Part shown: piece after piece, positions 55,301 through 64,000 of the stretch
Numbering within the stretch: the first letter of the stretch is position 1
How the letters are laid out: each line of letters begins with the position of its first letter
Assembly: GCF_009796785.1 (NCBI RefSeq)
Contig: NZ_CP047026.1
Span: 2,006,001 to 2,070,000 of the forward strand
DNA: 64,000 nucleotides
Source: Polaribacter sp. L3A8
GTDB lineage: Bacteria > Bacteroidota > Bacteroidia > Flavobacteriales > Flavobacteriaceae
Direction of reading: 5' to 3'
Position numbers and translations under genes: made by a program
Notes under the pieces: generated by a model
What the model saw: the letters and a program-made list of their open reading frames with translations, nothing else
Database searches by the model: none
Told to the model about the DNA's origin: nothing

Positions 55301-56855
55301 TCCTCCTCCACATCACGATATTTACTCTATTGAAGATTTAGCACAATTAATCTACGATTTAAAAAATGCAAATCGCGAAGCTAGAATTAATGTAAAATTA
55401 GTTTCAGAAGTTGGTGTAGGTACCATTGCAGCAGGTGTTGCAAAAGCAAAAGCAGATGTTGTTTTAATATCTGGTTATGATGGTGGCACAGGAGCTTCTC
55501 CGCTTACCTCATTAAAACATGCTGGTTTACCTTGGGAACTTGGTTTAGCAGAAGCACAACAAACATTAGTTCTTAATGATTTAAGAAGTAGAATTGTTGT
55601 AGAATGTGATGGTCAGTTAAAAACGGGTAGAGATGTTGCTATCGCTGCATTATTAGGTGCTGAGGAATTCGGTTTTGCAACTGCTCCTTTAGTAGCTTCT
55701 GGTTGTATTATGATGCGTAAGTGTCACTTAAATACATGTCCGGTTGGTATTGCAACTCAAGATAAAGAGTTACGTAAAAACTTTAAAGGAACACCAGAAC
55801 ATGTAATTAACTTCTTCTTTTACATTGCAGAAGAATTAAGAACAATTATGGCACAACTTGGTTTTAGAACCTTAGCCGAAATGGTTGGTCAGACTCATAA
55901 AATTAACGCAAATCATGCTATTAAGCATTATAAAGCAAAAGGTTTAGATTTATCTAGCATTTTACACAGACCAACTTCTTATAGAAGTATGACTGTTAGA
56001 AATACAGAAAGTCAAGATCATAATTTAGAAAACGTTTTAGACTTTACTATCTTAAAAGACTCACATAGAGCTTTATATAGAAAAGAAAAAATGAACTTAG
56101 CATACCCAATTAAAAACACAAACAGAACTGTTGGAGCAATTGTTAGTAATGAAATCTCTAAAATTTACGGTCATTTAGGTTTACCTGAAGATACCTTAAA
56201 CATCAACTTTACAGGTTCTGCAGGACAAAGTTTTGGAGCTTTTGGTGCACACGGATTAACATTTACAATAGAAGGGAATACAAACGATTATTTAGGAAAA
56301 GGTTTATCTGGAGCTAAATTAATTGTTAAGAAACCAGCAAAAGCAGACTTCTTAGCAGAAAACAATATCATTGTTGGTAATGTTTGTATGTTTGGTGCTG
56401 TAGCAGGACAAGCATACATTAACGGAATTGCAGGAGAACGTTTTGCAGTACGTAACTCTGGTGCAACTGCGGTTGTAGAAGGTGTTGGAGATCACTGTTG
56501 TGAATATATGACAGGTGGTAAAGTAGTTGTTCTTGGAAAAACAGGAAGAAACTTTGCTGCAGGTATGAGTGGTGGTATTGCATATGTATACGACCCAGAA
56601 AACAAATTTATAAACGGTCTTTGTAATACTGAAACTATAGAATTCGAAGAAATTTCTGAAGAAGTAGCAGCAGAATTAAAAGCAACGATAGAAAAACACG
56701 TTTTATATACAGATAGTCAAAAAGGTGCTGCCTTGTTAGCGGATTGGGATACAAGTTTAACAAACTTTGTAAAAGTGATGCCAACTGAATACAAAAAAGC
56801 ATTAAAACGTATAGAAACAGAAGAACCAATGTTCGAAGAACTAACAATAGCATAA
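52344..56855 (+). CDS. gltB: Glutamate synthase large subunit
   Basis: 1503 residues, usual length for GltB. A short propeptide precedes the amidotransferase Cys16 (ENCGAGF), so autocleavage of about 15 residues is expected. Central and FMN-binding domains follow ([28 protein letters not shown]), then the 3Fe-4S cysteines (CHLNTCPVG near residue 1130) and a C-terminal beta-helix with repeated Gly turns ([13 protein letters not shown]). Makes glutamate from glutamine and 2-oxoglutarate with GltD. Confidence 0.97.
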   Translation: MEKQGLYLPEFEHENCGAGFICNLNGEKTNQIIHDALEILVKLEHRGGVSADGKTGDGAGILIDIPHDYFKRVCDFPIPEQREYAVGMVFLPKVTNQYDYCKTTFENEIKEQGLAILGWREVPVDPSQLGEIALASEPNIEQLFIGKTTDIDEASFKAKLYAARKIAEHTIRKSKISESKYFYIPSLSLTTIIYKGIIMPEDIGPYYKDLQEIDLVTRLALVHQRFSTNTMPTWELAQPFRHMCQNGEINTLRGNVSRMRVREEIMKSDVFGPQIDKLFPIILPGKSDSASMDMVVELLTHTGRSLPEIMMMMIPEAWEKHKTMSKERKAFYEYNGCIMEPWDGPASVPFTDGDIIGALLDRNGLRPSRYTVTKSGSLIMSSEIGVVDVAPEDVKEHGRLEPGKMFLVDMNEGRIIQDEEIKSKIVSERPYQEWLDNTRLHLKDVPYDGETCPIESIDVKTRQRLFNYTFEDIQEVITPMAIVGKEALGSMGIDTPLAVLSDRPQLISNYFKQLFAQVTNPPLDGIREEIVTDISLNLGKDRNIFSITDRQCRKLRIQNPVISNADLEKIRSIDIESFKAATIQILYPKAQGLNGLEDALDNIIIQVEKALEEKNNIIILSDRGVNQELAPIPALLACSFVNHQLNRLRKRSHFDIIIESAEPREPHHFATLFGYGASAVNPYMVNEIIRMQVKEGFITGMDEQKAVDNFNKAIGKGILKVMNKIGISTLHSYRGSQIFEIVGFNTPFVEKYFPYTASRIEGIGLYEIEKEIDQRYKQAYPDNQIDKNLGLNVGGDYRWRRNSERHLFNPTTVAKLQQAVRLSDQGSYDVYAKAINEQSESLMTIRGLFQFDNLDPIPLEEVEPWTDIVKRFKTGAMSYGSISREAHENLAIAMNRIGGKSNSGEGGEDRKRFQKDINGDSRNSAIKQVASGRFGVTSHYLTNAKEIQIKMAQGAKPGEGGQLPGEKVYPWIAAVRNSTPFVGLISPPPHHDIYSIEDLAQLIYDLKNANREARINVKLVSEVGVGTIAAGVAKAKADVVLISGYDGGTGASPLTSLKHAGLPWELGLAEAQQTLVLNDLRSRIVVECDGQLKTGRDVAIAALLGAEEFGFATAPLVASGCIMMRKCHLNTCPVGIATQDKELRKNFKGTPEHVINFFFYIAEELRTIMAQLGFRTLAEMVGQTHKINANHAIKHYKAKGLDLSSILHRPTSYRSMTVRNTESQDHNLENVLDFTILKDSHRALYRKEKMNLAYPIKNTNRTVGAIVSNEISKIYGHLGLPEDTLNINFTGSAGQSFGAFGAHGLTFTIEGNTNDYLGKGLSGAKLIVKKPAKADFLAENNIIVGNVCMFGAVAGQAYINGIAGERFAVRNSGATAVVEGVGDHCCEYMTGGKVVVLGKTGRNFAAGMSGGIAYVYDPENKFINGLCNTETIEFEEISEEVAAELKATIEKHVLYTDSQKGAALLADWDTSLTNFVKVMPTEYKKALKRIETEEPMFEELTIA

Positions 56856-56859
56856 TCTC

Positions 56860-58323
56860 ATGGGAAAAATAACAGGATTTAAAGAATTTGAAAGACAAGA
56901 TGAAACCTATACTTCTGTAAAAGATCGTGTAAAAAATTACAAAGAATTTACGGTTCCTCTTTCTGAAGAAGAAAAAAAGAATCAAGGTTCACGTTGTATG
57001 GATTGTGGTATTCCCTTCTGTCATAGTGGTTGTCCATTAGGAAATCTAATTCCAGATTTCAATCACATGGTACATCAAGGAGAATGGAAAAAAGCTTCGT
57101 GGATATTACATTCTACAAACAATTTTCCAGAATTTACAGGTCGCTTATGCCCTGCTCCGTGTGAACAAGCATGTGTATTAGGTATCATTGAAGACCCTAT
57201 TTCTATTGAAGATATAGAAAAAAACATTGTAGAACGTGCCTTTAAAGAAGGTTGGATTAAACCTCAACCTCCAAAAAATAGAACAGGTAAAACAATTGCA
57301 GTTGTTGGCTCTGGACCAGCAGGATTGGCAACAGCACAACAATTAAACAGAGCTGGTCATACTGTTACTGTTTTTGAAAGAGATGATGAAGTTGGTGGTT
57401 TATTACGTTACGGAATTCCTAACTTTAAGTTAGAAAAAGGAATTATAGATAGAAGAGTTGCTATTTTAGAAGCAGAAGGAATTATCTTTAAAACGAACGT
57501 AAACGTAGGCGTTAACTATAAAGTAAAAGACCTAAAAGCTTTTGATAGTATAGTTTTATGTGGTGGATCTACAGAAAGACGTAGCTTACCAACACCAGGT
57601 ATAGATGCCGATGGTGTTGTACAAGCAATGGATTTTTTAACACAACAAACAAAAGTTGTACTTGGTAAAGAAGTAAAAGACCAAGTATTAGCTACCGACA
57701 AAGACGTAATTGTAATTGGTGGTGGAGATACAGGTTCAGATTGTATTGGTACATCAAATAGACACGGAGCAAAATCTGTTGTTAACTTTGAAATTATGCC
57801 AAAACCTCCAGGACACCGTTCACCAACAACTCCTTGGCCTTTTTGGCCATTACAATTAAAAACATCTTCTTCTCATAAAGAAGGAGTAGAACGTAATTGG
57901 CTAATCAACACAAAGGAATTTGTAAAAGATGAAAACGGAAAATTAATTGCTTTAAAAACAGTTAATGTTGAGTGGAAAATGGTACCAGGAGAAAGACCTC
58001 AATTAATTGAAATTGCGGGTACAGAAAAAACTTGGCCATGTGATTTAGCTTTACTAGCTCTTGGTTTTACTGGACCAGAAAGCACTTTAGCAGACAAATT
58101 AGGTCTTAACAAAGATGCTCGCTCTAACTACAAAGCAGAATACGGAAAATATCAAACAAACGTAAAAAACATTTTTACTGCCGGAGATATGCGTCGTGGA
58201 CAATCTTTAATTGTATGGGCAATATCAGAAGGTAGAGAAGCTGCAAGACAAGTAGATTTATTCTTAATGGGTAAAACAGAATTACCTACCAAAGATGCTT
58301 CTGGCGATTTAGTTGCTATGTAA
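56860..58323 (+). CDS. gltD: Glutamate synthase small subunit
   Basis: 487 residues. N-terminal Fe-S cysteines in SRCMDCGIPFCHSGCPLGN (about 46-64) and CPAPCEQAC, then FAD motif VVGSGPAGLATAQQL and NADPH motif VIGGGDTGSDCIG. Delivers electrons to GltB. Starts four bases after gltB. Confidence 0.97.
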   Translation: MGKITGFKEFERQDETYTSVKDRVKNYKEFTVPLSEEEKKNQGSRCMDCGIPFCHSGCPLGNLIPDFNHMVHQGEWKKASWILHSTNNFPEFTGRLCPAPCEQACVLGIIEDPISIEDIEKNIVERAFKEGWIKPQPPKNRTGKTIAVVGSGPAGLATAQQLNRAGHTVTVFERDDEVGGLLRYGIPNFKLEKGIIDRRVAILEAEGIIFKTNVNVGVNYKVKDLKAFDSIVLCGGSTERRSLPTPGIDADGVVQAMDFLTQQTKVVLGKEVKDQVLATDKDVIVIGGGDTGSDCIGTSNRHGAKSVVNFEIMPKPPGHRSPTTPWPFWPLQLKTSSSHKEGVERNWLINTKEFVKDENGKLIALKTVNVEWKMVPGERPQLIEIAGTEKTWPCDLALLALGFTGPESTLADKLGLNKDARSNYKAEYGKYQTNVKNIFTAGDMRRGQSLIVWAISEGREAARQVDLFLMGKTELPTKDASGDLVAM

Positions 58324-58346
58324 GAATCTAAAAAATATATTTTATA

Positions 58347-58376
58347 AAAGGCATCAGTAATACTGATGCCTTTTTT
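58347..58376 (+). terminator. gltD terminator
   Basis: AAAAGGCATCAGTA then TACTGATGCCTTTTTT: a perfect stem with a T-run. Confidence 0.85.
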
Positions 58377-58399
58377 GTGTTTATACAATCTATTTTTTC

Positions 58400-58530
58400 A
58401 GGGCGTGCCCATTTTTAAAGAACACTGTTTATTAACAATAAGATGTAGCAGAAAATGGTCAGGCAATCCATTACAAGTCCTCGCTCGTTCCTCACTGTGG
58501 GCTTTTCATTGCTATCCTTCACGCAAAAAG
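58400..58530. repeat. Dispersed flavobacterial intergenic repeat element
   Basis: Begins with the small palindrome GGGCGTGCCC (58401-58410) and ends TTGCTATCCTTCACGCAAAA (about 58509-58528). The end matches 46926-46944 with one mismatch. From memory, elements with a GGGCGTGCCC start and a CACGCAAA end are scattered between genes in many Flavobacteriaceae. No protein frame. Located between gltD and the protease gene, at the edge of the accessory segment. Confidence 0.55.
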
Positions 58531-58582
58531 AGGACTCTTAAGAAGATTAAAAATTATCATTTTAGAATTTATCCTAAAAAAA

Positions 58583-61093
58583 TTATACTTTTATAAGGTT
58601 TTCAACTTGCACCCTATTTACTATCTCTGTATAAATATCCTCTGAATTTTCAGGAACCTCTAAAGAAACAATTAATGAATATCTCATTTTTTCATTGAAT
58701 CTATTCATTTTCTTAAGGTTTTTCCACCAACCAGAAGCTTGTGGACAAACCGCTACATACTCACAATTAGATGCATCTGCTGCTGTAAGTGTACAACTAT
58801 TACTATGTACAGAACCTTTGAAAACATTATTTTTACCTAGATCCCAAGGTATATTTGTCTTTTTACTAAAATACCCATCAGGTAATCCTTTATTTTTATC
58901 TATACCCAATGCTTCTTTTATTTTATTTCTTGGCATATTATTTATACTGAGCATAAAATTATCTGGATCATCGTTAGCTGGCATTAAAGAAAATTTTAAA
59001 GCCGCAGATTGGTATGAATACTTCGTTGAATAGCCTTTTTCTCCTGGGTTAGGTTCGATAAAATACGATAGTGTAATCTTAATTTTAACTTCAGCTTCTG
59101 CCATTGATTGTAATGTTTCTTTAGGCCAAGGAAACTGATAAAAATGAACGTCTTTTGTTTTAATTGAACCATCTAAATCTTTAAAGTAAGGCTGAATTTC
59201 TTCTTCCGAAATAAAGGTCAAAAAATTAGTTTTACTCTCTTTAGCTTTTATCAAATCTGGAACTCCATAGCCATATGTTCTTAACATTAAAATCTTAGAT
59301 TTTTGAGAGGAATCATAATTCAATTGAGATTTCATTTCATCAGTCCAAGATGCAGAATGAATCATTAAACCTCTTAATGTTTCTTCCCAAGCTTCATTAT
59401 AAACATTTCTTAATTCAGCCATAAAATTAGATGCCAAAGCAGTTGCTGCACTAGTAGCATTAATAGTAGAAAACTCATTGAAACTAGTAACTTGTGGTGA
59501 AGTTGTTAATAATTCTAAATCCTCATCTCCATCAATATCTCCATTTTTTCTTATAATTAAATTACCTCCTTCGAATACAACATCTGGTTTTATTGGCCAG
59601 CTTGGTTCCCAAGCACTTGAAGTTCTACTAAATGGAGATAACTCGTTAACTTGAGCCAACATATCTAAATTTGGTAAAATTTTCTGTGTATAAGCCCCTA
59701 CTGTTATAGCATTCCAAGATTGAGCTGGATTAAATATTTGAGAATTTAAATTACTTTCTGGATAATCTTTATACTCGTATTCTTTTTGAACATTTCCTGC
59801 ACTGATCAAGAAAACTTTCTTATCCTCATTATCTTCCCCGAATACATTTCGATCTATAATGGCAGACCAAGCTGAAGGCTTTCCAAAATCAAAATCAACT
59901 TGACTACTTATTGCAAAACAAAAAATTCGTTTAAAACTAGGATTATTAATTATTGCTGTTTTTATAGCAAAATCGGTATAAAAAGGCAATCTAGAATCGT
60001 CTTTCCAACCATTTGGTGGAATGATTTTAACCGATTCTAACCGATGGTTAATCTCTTTATCTTCTAAGGATTCTAACAACATCTTTAAATCTCCATATAC
60101 AGCAACTCCTGACATTTTCGTACCATGCCCTCGAGCTCCAATATCATTAACTCCCCAATTTATATTACATGTTAACTTATCGTTATCCGACAAAACGGGT
60201 GATATTAAGGGGTTTCCGTTATTCACACCAGAATCAATAACAGTTATATAGTTATTTGTATCAGTATTAAAACTCACTCTTTCAATTAAATCTTTAACCC
60301 ATTCTTCACTTTCCTTCCAGCCAGAATCCAACCAATACGAATTCAACTCTTCTGATTTTCTAATTTCTGCAATAAAAGGGAAAGAATTAATCAACTCTTC
60401 TAATTCCTCTAAATTTACTTTTACACTAATGATACTTCTTTCAGGAAAAAAAAGAACATTATCATCAAATTGAATATCATTAACTAATAATATTGGTTTT
60501 ATATGTTCTATTTGGTAATCATCAATGTTTTCCTCTATTGAAAACCAAAGTTCAACCCAACTTCTCACTTCTTTATTAGGGATAAAGTCAGGGTTCCCTA
60601 CCCAGAAATCAAAGAAGGAAGATTTATAGAAACTATCAATTCTATTGATAAAATACTTTGAAGCAGGCTCTCCTTTCCTAGTGGATTGATTTAAATATTT
60701 ATCAACTGTTTTAAGAAGGTTTTCTTTTTTGTCTTCAGGTAAAAAAACAGTAGCTGTTTGAATTTTACTCTTTGGATCGTATTTAACATTTAACAGCTCT
60801 CCTCCACTTGTTCTACTATTGAATGAATCCAAAGCAAGTGAACTTTTTTCTGCACTTGAAAAACTTATGTACTCTCCATTTCTAATTGGAAGGTCTTTAT
60901 TTATTCTATTTTGAATATCAATATTATAATTTTCCCAAATAGAATTAATACCGTCCTTAAGATAGTTTCCTTGAATAACCCTATCTTTTTCAGGAACAGG
61001 ATTACTAGTAGGAGGTATATTTATTGGAATACTAGAGTATCTTGATTTAGTGTGTATATTTTTTATAAATAGATGGGATTTTTTTTCTTTCAT
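58583..61093 (-). CDS. Subtilisin-like (S8) protease, resembles IetS of the IetAS anti-phage system
   Basis: 836 residues, no signal peptide, so probably cytoplasmic. The catalytic triad is intact: Asp287 (VIDSG), His323 (GHGT) and Ser548 (NATSAA), with the oxyanion Asn434 (SAGN). The conserved blocks around HRLESVKIIPP, GKPSAWSA, WPIKPDVVFEGGN, YGYGVPDL and TLSYFIEPNPGEKGY are typical of large S8 proteases encoded beside an AAA ATPase (IetA). No ATPase gene is near; upstream lies a divergent lipoprotein gene. Function is inference from family memory. Confidence 0.85.
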   Translation of the reverse strand: MKEKKSHLFIKNIHTKSRYSSIPINIPPTSNPVPEKDRVIQGNYLKDGINSIWENYNIDIQNRINKDLPIRNGEYISFSSAEKSSLALDSFNSRTSGGELLNVKYDPKSKIQTATVFLPEDKKENLLKTVDKYLNQSTRKGEPASKYFINRIDSFYKSSFFDFWVGNPDFIPNKEVRSWVELWFSIEENIDDYQIEHIKPILLVNDIQFDDNVLFFPERSIISVKVNLEELEELINSFPFIAEIRKSEELNSYWLDSGWKESEEWVKDLIERVSFNTDTNNYITVIDSGVNNGNPLISPVLSDNDKLTCNINWGVNDIGARGHGTKMSGVAVYGDLKMLLESLEDKEINHRLESVKIIPPNGWKDDSRLPFYTDFAIKTAIINNPSFKRIFCFAISSQVDFDFGKPSAWSAIIDRNVFGEDNEDKKVFLISAGNVQKEYEYKDYPESNLNSQIFNPAQSWNAITVGAYTQKILPNLDMLAQVNELSPFSRTSSAWEPSWPIKPDVVFEGGNLIIRKNGDIDGDEDLELLTTSPQVTSFNEFSTINATSAATALASNFMAELRNVYNEAWEETLRGLMIHSASWTDEMKSQLNYDSSQKSKILMLRTYGYGVPDLIKAKESKTNFLTFISEEEIQPYFKDLDGSIKTKDVHFYQFPWPKETLQSMAEAEVKIKITLSYFIEPNPGEKGYSTKYSYQSAALKFSLMPANDDPDNFMLSINNMPRNKIKEALGIDKNKGLPDGYFSKKTNIPWDLGKNNVFKGSVHSNSCTLTAADASNCEYVAVCPQASGWWKNLKKMNRFNEKMRYSLIVSLEVPENSEDIYTEIVNRVQVENLIKV

Positions 61094-61142
61094 AACAATT
61101 AATACATGTTGTAAACCATTAGAGTGAACCGAAAAATCCGAA

Positions 61143-61170
61143 ATGAATTCAAGAAAAGTAATTTATTTTT
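61143..61170 (+). pseudogene. 5' fragment of the disrupted LRR lipoprotein gene
   Basis: ATG and eight further codons (MNSRKVIYF) plus one base, cut by the IS1595 element. Joining 61170 to 62139, that is, removing the IS and one target copy, restores an open frame with a lipoprotein signal peptide MNSRKVIYFLLIALVVSSC. Confidence 0.85.
61163..61170. repeat. Left target-site duplication of the IS1595 element
   Basis: TTATTTTT, repeated exactly at 62131-62138 on the other side of the element. Eight bases is usual for the IS1595 family. Confidence 0.85.
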
Positions 61171-62130
61171 CAGAGGTCAGTATTTAAATTCATATCTTTA
61201 AAGTCAATAAATAGAGTATTATTATGAATATATTTAAAGGACAAAATCTTCTAGAGTTTGCTGATCGGTTTAAAACGGATGAAGATTGCAAGAAATACTT
61301 GGCAGATATTAAATGGAAAGATGGATTTCAATGTGTTAAATGTGGTCATAACAAGGCTCAAATAAGAAAAGATTTTTCACGTACATGTAATATTTGTTCT
61401 CATCAAGAATCATCTACCTCAAACACACTTTTTCACAAGGTAAAGTTTGGTGTTAGAAAAGCTTTTTTTATTGTTTTTGAAATGAGTACAAGTACTAAAA
61501 GCCTTTCTGCTAGTTATGTTGCAGTTCGTTTTAGCGTAACAGAAAAGACAGCCCGTTTATTTATGCTCAAAATTAGAGAAGCAATGGAAAGTAGTGGAAA
61601 TAGTCCTATGACTGGTATTGTTCATGTAGATGAATTTGTTTTGGGTGGACGAGAAAAAGACAAAGTAGGAAGAAGTTATAATGCTAAGAAAAAGAAAGCT
61701 ATAACTGCTGTTGAACTAACTCAAGATGGAAAAGTTAAAAGAATGTATGCCATGAGAATCGAAGATTTTTCAGCTAGTTCTTTGCAATATATTTTTGTGA
61801 ATCATATCAGTCGAAAAGCTAAAGTGATAACCGACAAATGGAGAGGTTACAGGCCTATTGCTAAAGTTTATAATATTACTCAAATAGAAAGTAATGGTGG
61901 TATGAATTTTAAAGCACTTCATACAATGATTCATCAAGTGAAATCTTGGATAAGAACAACGTATTCTTGGGTTAGTGACTTTAATCTAAATAGATATTTT
62001 AATGAATTTTGTTTTAGAATTAATCGATCACAAAGTAAAGCAACAATATTCAATAACTTAATAACTAAAATGGTTGAAAAGGAGAAAGTAGAACATCACA
62101 AAATTATATGTAACTAACTACTGACCTCTA
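61171..62130 (+). mobile_element. IS1595-family insertion sequence, complete, 960 bp
   Basis: Terminal inverted repeats share AGAGGTCAGTA (61172-61182) and TACTGACCTCT (62119-62129) with further imperfect matching to about 24 bases. Flanked by 8-bp direct repeats TTATTTTT. One intact transposase gene. The perfect target duplication suggests a fairly recent insertion. Confidence 0.92.
61224..62117 (+). CDS. IS1595-family transposase (ISXO2-like)
   Basis: 297 residues. N-terminal zinc ribbon with Cys37, Cys40, Cys55 and Cys58, then the ISXO2-like DDE domain: Asp135 (VHVDEFVLGG), Asp204 (VITDKWRGY) and a later acidic residue in NRYFNEFCFRINR. Uninterrupted, so likely active. Confidence 0.93.
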   Translation: MNIFKGQNLLEFADRFKTDEDCKKYLADIKWKDGFQCVKCGHNKAQIRKDFSRTCNICSHQESSTSNTLFHKVKFGVRKAFFIVFEMSTSTKSLSASYVAVRFSVTEKTARLFMLKIREAMESSGNSPMTGIVHVDEFVLGGREKDKVGRSYNAKKKKAITAVELTQDGKVKRMYAMRIEDFSASSLQYIFVNHISRKAKVITDKWRGYRPIAKVYNITQIESNGGMNFKALHTMIHQVKSWIRTTYSWVSDFNLNRYFNEFCFRINRSQSKATIFNNLITKMVEKEKVEHHKIICN

Positions 62131-62138
62131 TTATTTTT
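62131..62138. repeat. Right target-site duplication of the IS1595 element
   Basis: TTATTTTT, identical to 61163-61170. Confidence 0.85.
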
Positions 62139-62755
62139 TATTAATAGCTTTAGTTGTTAGCTCTTGCGAAAAACTAAAAAATTGTGACGAATCTTTTAAA
62201 ATAACCGATTCTATGTTACTTAACGCAAAAGCAAATAAAACGATTAGTTTTAAAGCAATTAAACTGAAAAACTTGCCTTGCGAACTTTTTGAATTAGATG
62301 AATTAGAAGAGTTGGATTTATTTAATACCGACTTAAAATCACTGACATCTGATATTGGAAATTTAGAAAACTTAAAACGACTAAATTTATCTTGGAATGA
62401 AATTAGCTCATTCCCAACGGAACTGTTTGAATTAAAAAAATTAGAAATTTTAACAATCTATGGTGCACCTAAAGAGGATTTAGAACTACCAAATATCAGT
62501 GGAATTGAAAAGTTAAACAAACTCAAAGAATTAGATTTAAGTAGCTATACTTTTAAAATTTTGCCATCGGAAATTATTGAAATAAAATCTCTTGAAAAAC
62601 TGAATTTAAGTTCAGTAGGCTTGACTAAAATCCCAGATGAAATAGGAAATCTAATAAATTTAAAAAAGTTATCTATTCAAGTAAACCCAGAAATAGAAGA
62701 ATTACCGAAATCAATGAGAAAATTGATAAATCTTAAAGAATTGTGGATATTTTAG
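62139..62755 (+). pseudogene. Leucine-rich-repeat lipoprotein, 3' part, split by IS1595
   Basis: The first codons here (LLIALVVSSC) are the second half of a lipoprotein signal peptide with lipobox VSSC; the rest is a run of LRRs of about 23 residues (LxxLxxLdLxxxxLxxLPxxIxxLxxL), about six to seven repeats. The intact gene would have had 214 residues. A shorter frame beginning at the ATG at 62213 lacks the signal. The stop at 62753-62755 abuts the IS3 element, so the C-terminus may also be cut. Confidence 0.85.
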
Positions 62756-62809
62756 CCCCCAATAAGTTCGGAGTGATATTTTAAATTTCAAAACTAATAT
62801 ATTTGAGAT

Positions 62810-63121
62810 ATGAAATACAAGAAATGGACTTTAGAACAGAAGTTAGAAATACTATCTGTTTCCGAAGAAATAGGTATCGTTGAGGCCTGCCGAAAATACA
62901 GCGTAAGTACTGGCACTTTCTATAGTTGGAAAAAGAAGTTTGAGCACAAAGGAGAAGCAGGTTTAAAAGTTACCTATGACACTAAAAGTAAAGAACTTAA
63001 AGCAGCTGAAGAAGAGAATCGAGTGTTACGAAAATTGCTGAGTGATAGAGAAATCGAGCTTGAAGTGCAACGTGAGCTTTTAAAAAAAAAGTTTGGGACG
63101 TCCGATCCAAGAAAGATCTAG
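62810..63121 (+). CDS. IS3-family transposase OrfA
   Basis: 103 residues. HTH domain (KWTLEQKLEILSVSEEIGIVEACRKYSVSTGTFYSWKKKFE) followed by a leucine-zipper helix (about 55-95). It ends after the frameshift site; ribosomes that slip produce the OrfAB transposase. Confidence 0.92.
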   Translation: MKYKKWTLEQKLEILSVSEEIGIVEACRKYSVSTGTFYSWKKKFEHKGEAGLKVTYDTKSKELKAAEEENRVLRKLLSDREIELEVQRELLKKKFGTSDPRKI

Positions 63122-64000
63122 TAGACACTATTTATAACAAACATAAAATCTCTAAGGCTAAGATTATAAAGATGGTTGGTATTGTATCGAGTAGCTATTA
63201 TAGAGAACCTAGTGGCGGTAAAAAAGGAAATAAGCCATCTAAAGAGACTTTCCACAAGACTAAAGGTTTTGTATTACAAGACGCTGTAGTTGTGTCTATA
63301 AAAGAGATTTTAAAGCACGAGTTTATAGATTGTGGTTATCGATTAATGACCAGCTATTTAACTAGAGATGGTTACACTATCAATCATAAAAAGTTGTATA
63401 GAATTATGAAGGAAGAAGGCTTGTTGAAACTTGATAATAGGATAGATAGAAGTGGTTCTGGACGCAAGTTTGTAAAGTTTAGAAAGGTGCAAACTTCTAG
63501 ACCTTTAGAATGCCTGGAGATGGATATAAAGATGGTTTGGATACCAAGTGTAGGAAAGAATGCTTATTTACTATCAGTTATTGACGTTCACACTCGAAGA
63601 ATAGTAAAAGACTATTTTTCTTTTACTATTAAACAAAATCACGTTATAGCGCTACTTTCTGAGTTGTTTGAAAATTATGACTACCCTCAAAACGTGGTCA
63701 TTAGAAGTGATAATGGAAGCCAGTTTATAGCAAAAAAAGTACGTGAATATTTAGGTCTCATTGGAGTGCAACAAGAATTTACACACGTAGCAACCCCAGA
63801 AGAGAATGCACATATAGAAGCCTATCATGGAATATTGAAAAAAGAAGTCTTTAATAGGTGGGACTACCAATATTTTGGAGAAATAGAGCAAATACTAAAA
63901 CGCTTCGTGAAATTTTATAATAATAGAAGACTTCACGGCTTGTTAGGACGTATAACACCAATGGAAAAATGGAATGCAGATGAACATCTTATTAGAATGA
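63076..64000 (+). CDS. IS3-family transposase OrfB, partial
   Basis: Frame -1 relative to OrfA, open from 63076 to the window end, over 300 residues and still open. Contains the rve integrase core: MDIKMVWI (first Asp), RSDNGSQF (second Asp) and ENAHIEAYHGILKKE (Glu). No start codon of its own in good position; made by frameshifting. Confidence 0.9.
63082..63091 (+). other. Programmed -1 frameshift site of the IS3 element
   Basis: Nine A followed by G (A-AAA-AAG type slippery run) inside the 46-base overlap of orfA and orfB, 28 bases before the orfA stop. Confidence 0.75.

Larger units (their letters stand above)
62756..64000 (+). mobile_element. IS3-family insertion sequence, right end outside the window
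   Basis: Contains orfA and orfB overlapping at an A-run, as in IS3-family elements. The left end is near 62753-62760 (TAGCCCCCAATAAGTTCGGA), just at the end of the LRR gene; the exact end cannot be fixed without the right inverted repeat. Confidence 0.85.

Noticed and set aside
61094..62138. IS1595 as the event that removed an IetA ATPase gene from upstream of the S8 protease
   Set aside because: Joining the flanks of the element gives an intact divergent LRR lipoprotein gene starting 49 bases from the protease ATG, so the ATPase was already absent before this insertion.
1..64000. CRISPR array
   Set aside because: No run of regularly spaced identical repeats was seen; the repeat blocks at 24.1 and 40.7 kb have no spacers.

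Overview
The window is AT-rich chromosomal DNA from a member of the Bacteroidota, most likely a marine Flavobacteriaceae (Polaribacter/Tenacibaculum-like; the genus is a weak guess). The support is the set of protein families (bbp2-type porin, ISAon1-type IS, NhaD, capsule genes of flavobacterial type) and repeated promoters of the Bacteroidota form: a TTG/TTTG -33 box, about 19-21 bases, then a TAnnTTTG -7 box. The best cases lie upstream of two tRNA-Val genes, an acyl-CoA dehydrogenase, truA, the porin-amt operon and gltB.

1-33.6 kb is a capsule/exopolysaccharide locus, nearly all on the minus strand. A CpsB-type tyrosine phosphatase (plus strand) converges on a Wzc-type tyrosine kinase and a Wza-type export lipoprotein. 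Then come a WbpM/PglF-type 4,6-dehydratase, a DegT aminotransferase, a WecA/WbpL-type initiating transferase and a WbpV-like reductase, several glycosyltransferases, WecB and WecC, a Wzy-like polymerase, a pyruvyltransferase-like protein, an unusual GT2/GH88-GH105-like fusion, Wzx, Gmd, Fcl and Ugd. Two small nucleotidyltransferase genes have their own promoters. A second block (WbpP, WbpA, WbpB, WecB, WecC) follows upstream. Together they could supply UDP-QuiNAc/FucNAc or a 4-amino sugar, GDP-L-fucose, UDP-ManNAcA, UDP-glucuronate and a UDP-GlcNAc-derived uronate. WecB and WecC are present twice, and the second WecC has Tyr in place of a conserved active-site Asp.

33.7-38.1 kb is a variable segment between two identical tRNA-Val(UAC) genes. 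It holds ribB with an FMN riboswitch and a broken ISAon1-type element whose two ends bracket a foreign gene with two SnoaL-like domains. 38.1-47.8 kb is housekeeping: folC, tonB-exbD-exbB, nhaD with a Glu/Leu/Phe/Val dehydrogenase, anmK, an acyl-CoA dehydrogenase and truA. 48.0-58.3 kb is a nitrogen-assimilation block: porin, amtB, PII, a second amtB, then gltB-gltD.

58.4-64 kb is accessory DNA. It contains a dispersed intergenic repeat and an 836-residue subtilisin-like protease resembling the IetS component of the IetAS anti-phage system, without its ATPase partner. An intact 960-bp IS1595-family element with an 8-bp target duplication has split a leucine-rich-repeat lipoprotein gene inside its signal sequence. 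An IS3-family element with an orfA/orfB frameshift runs off the right edge.
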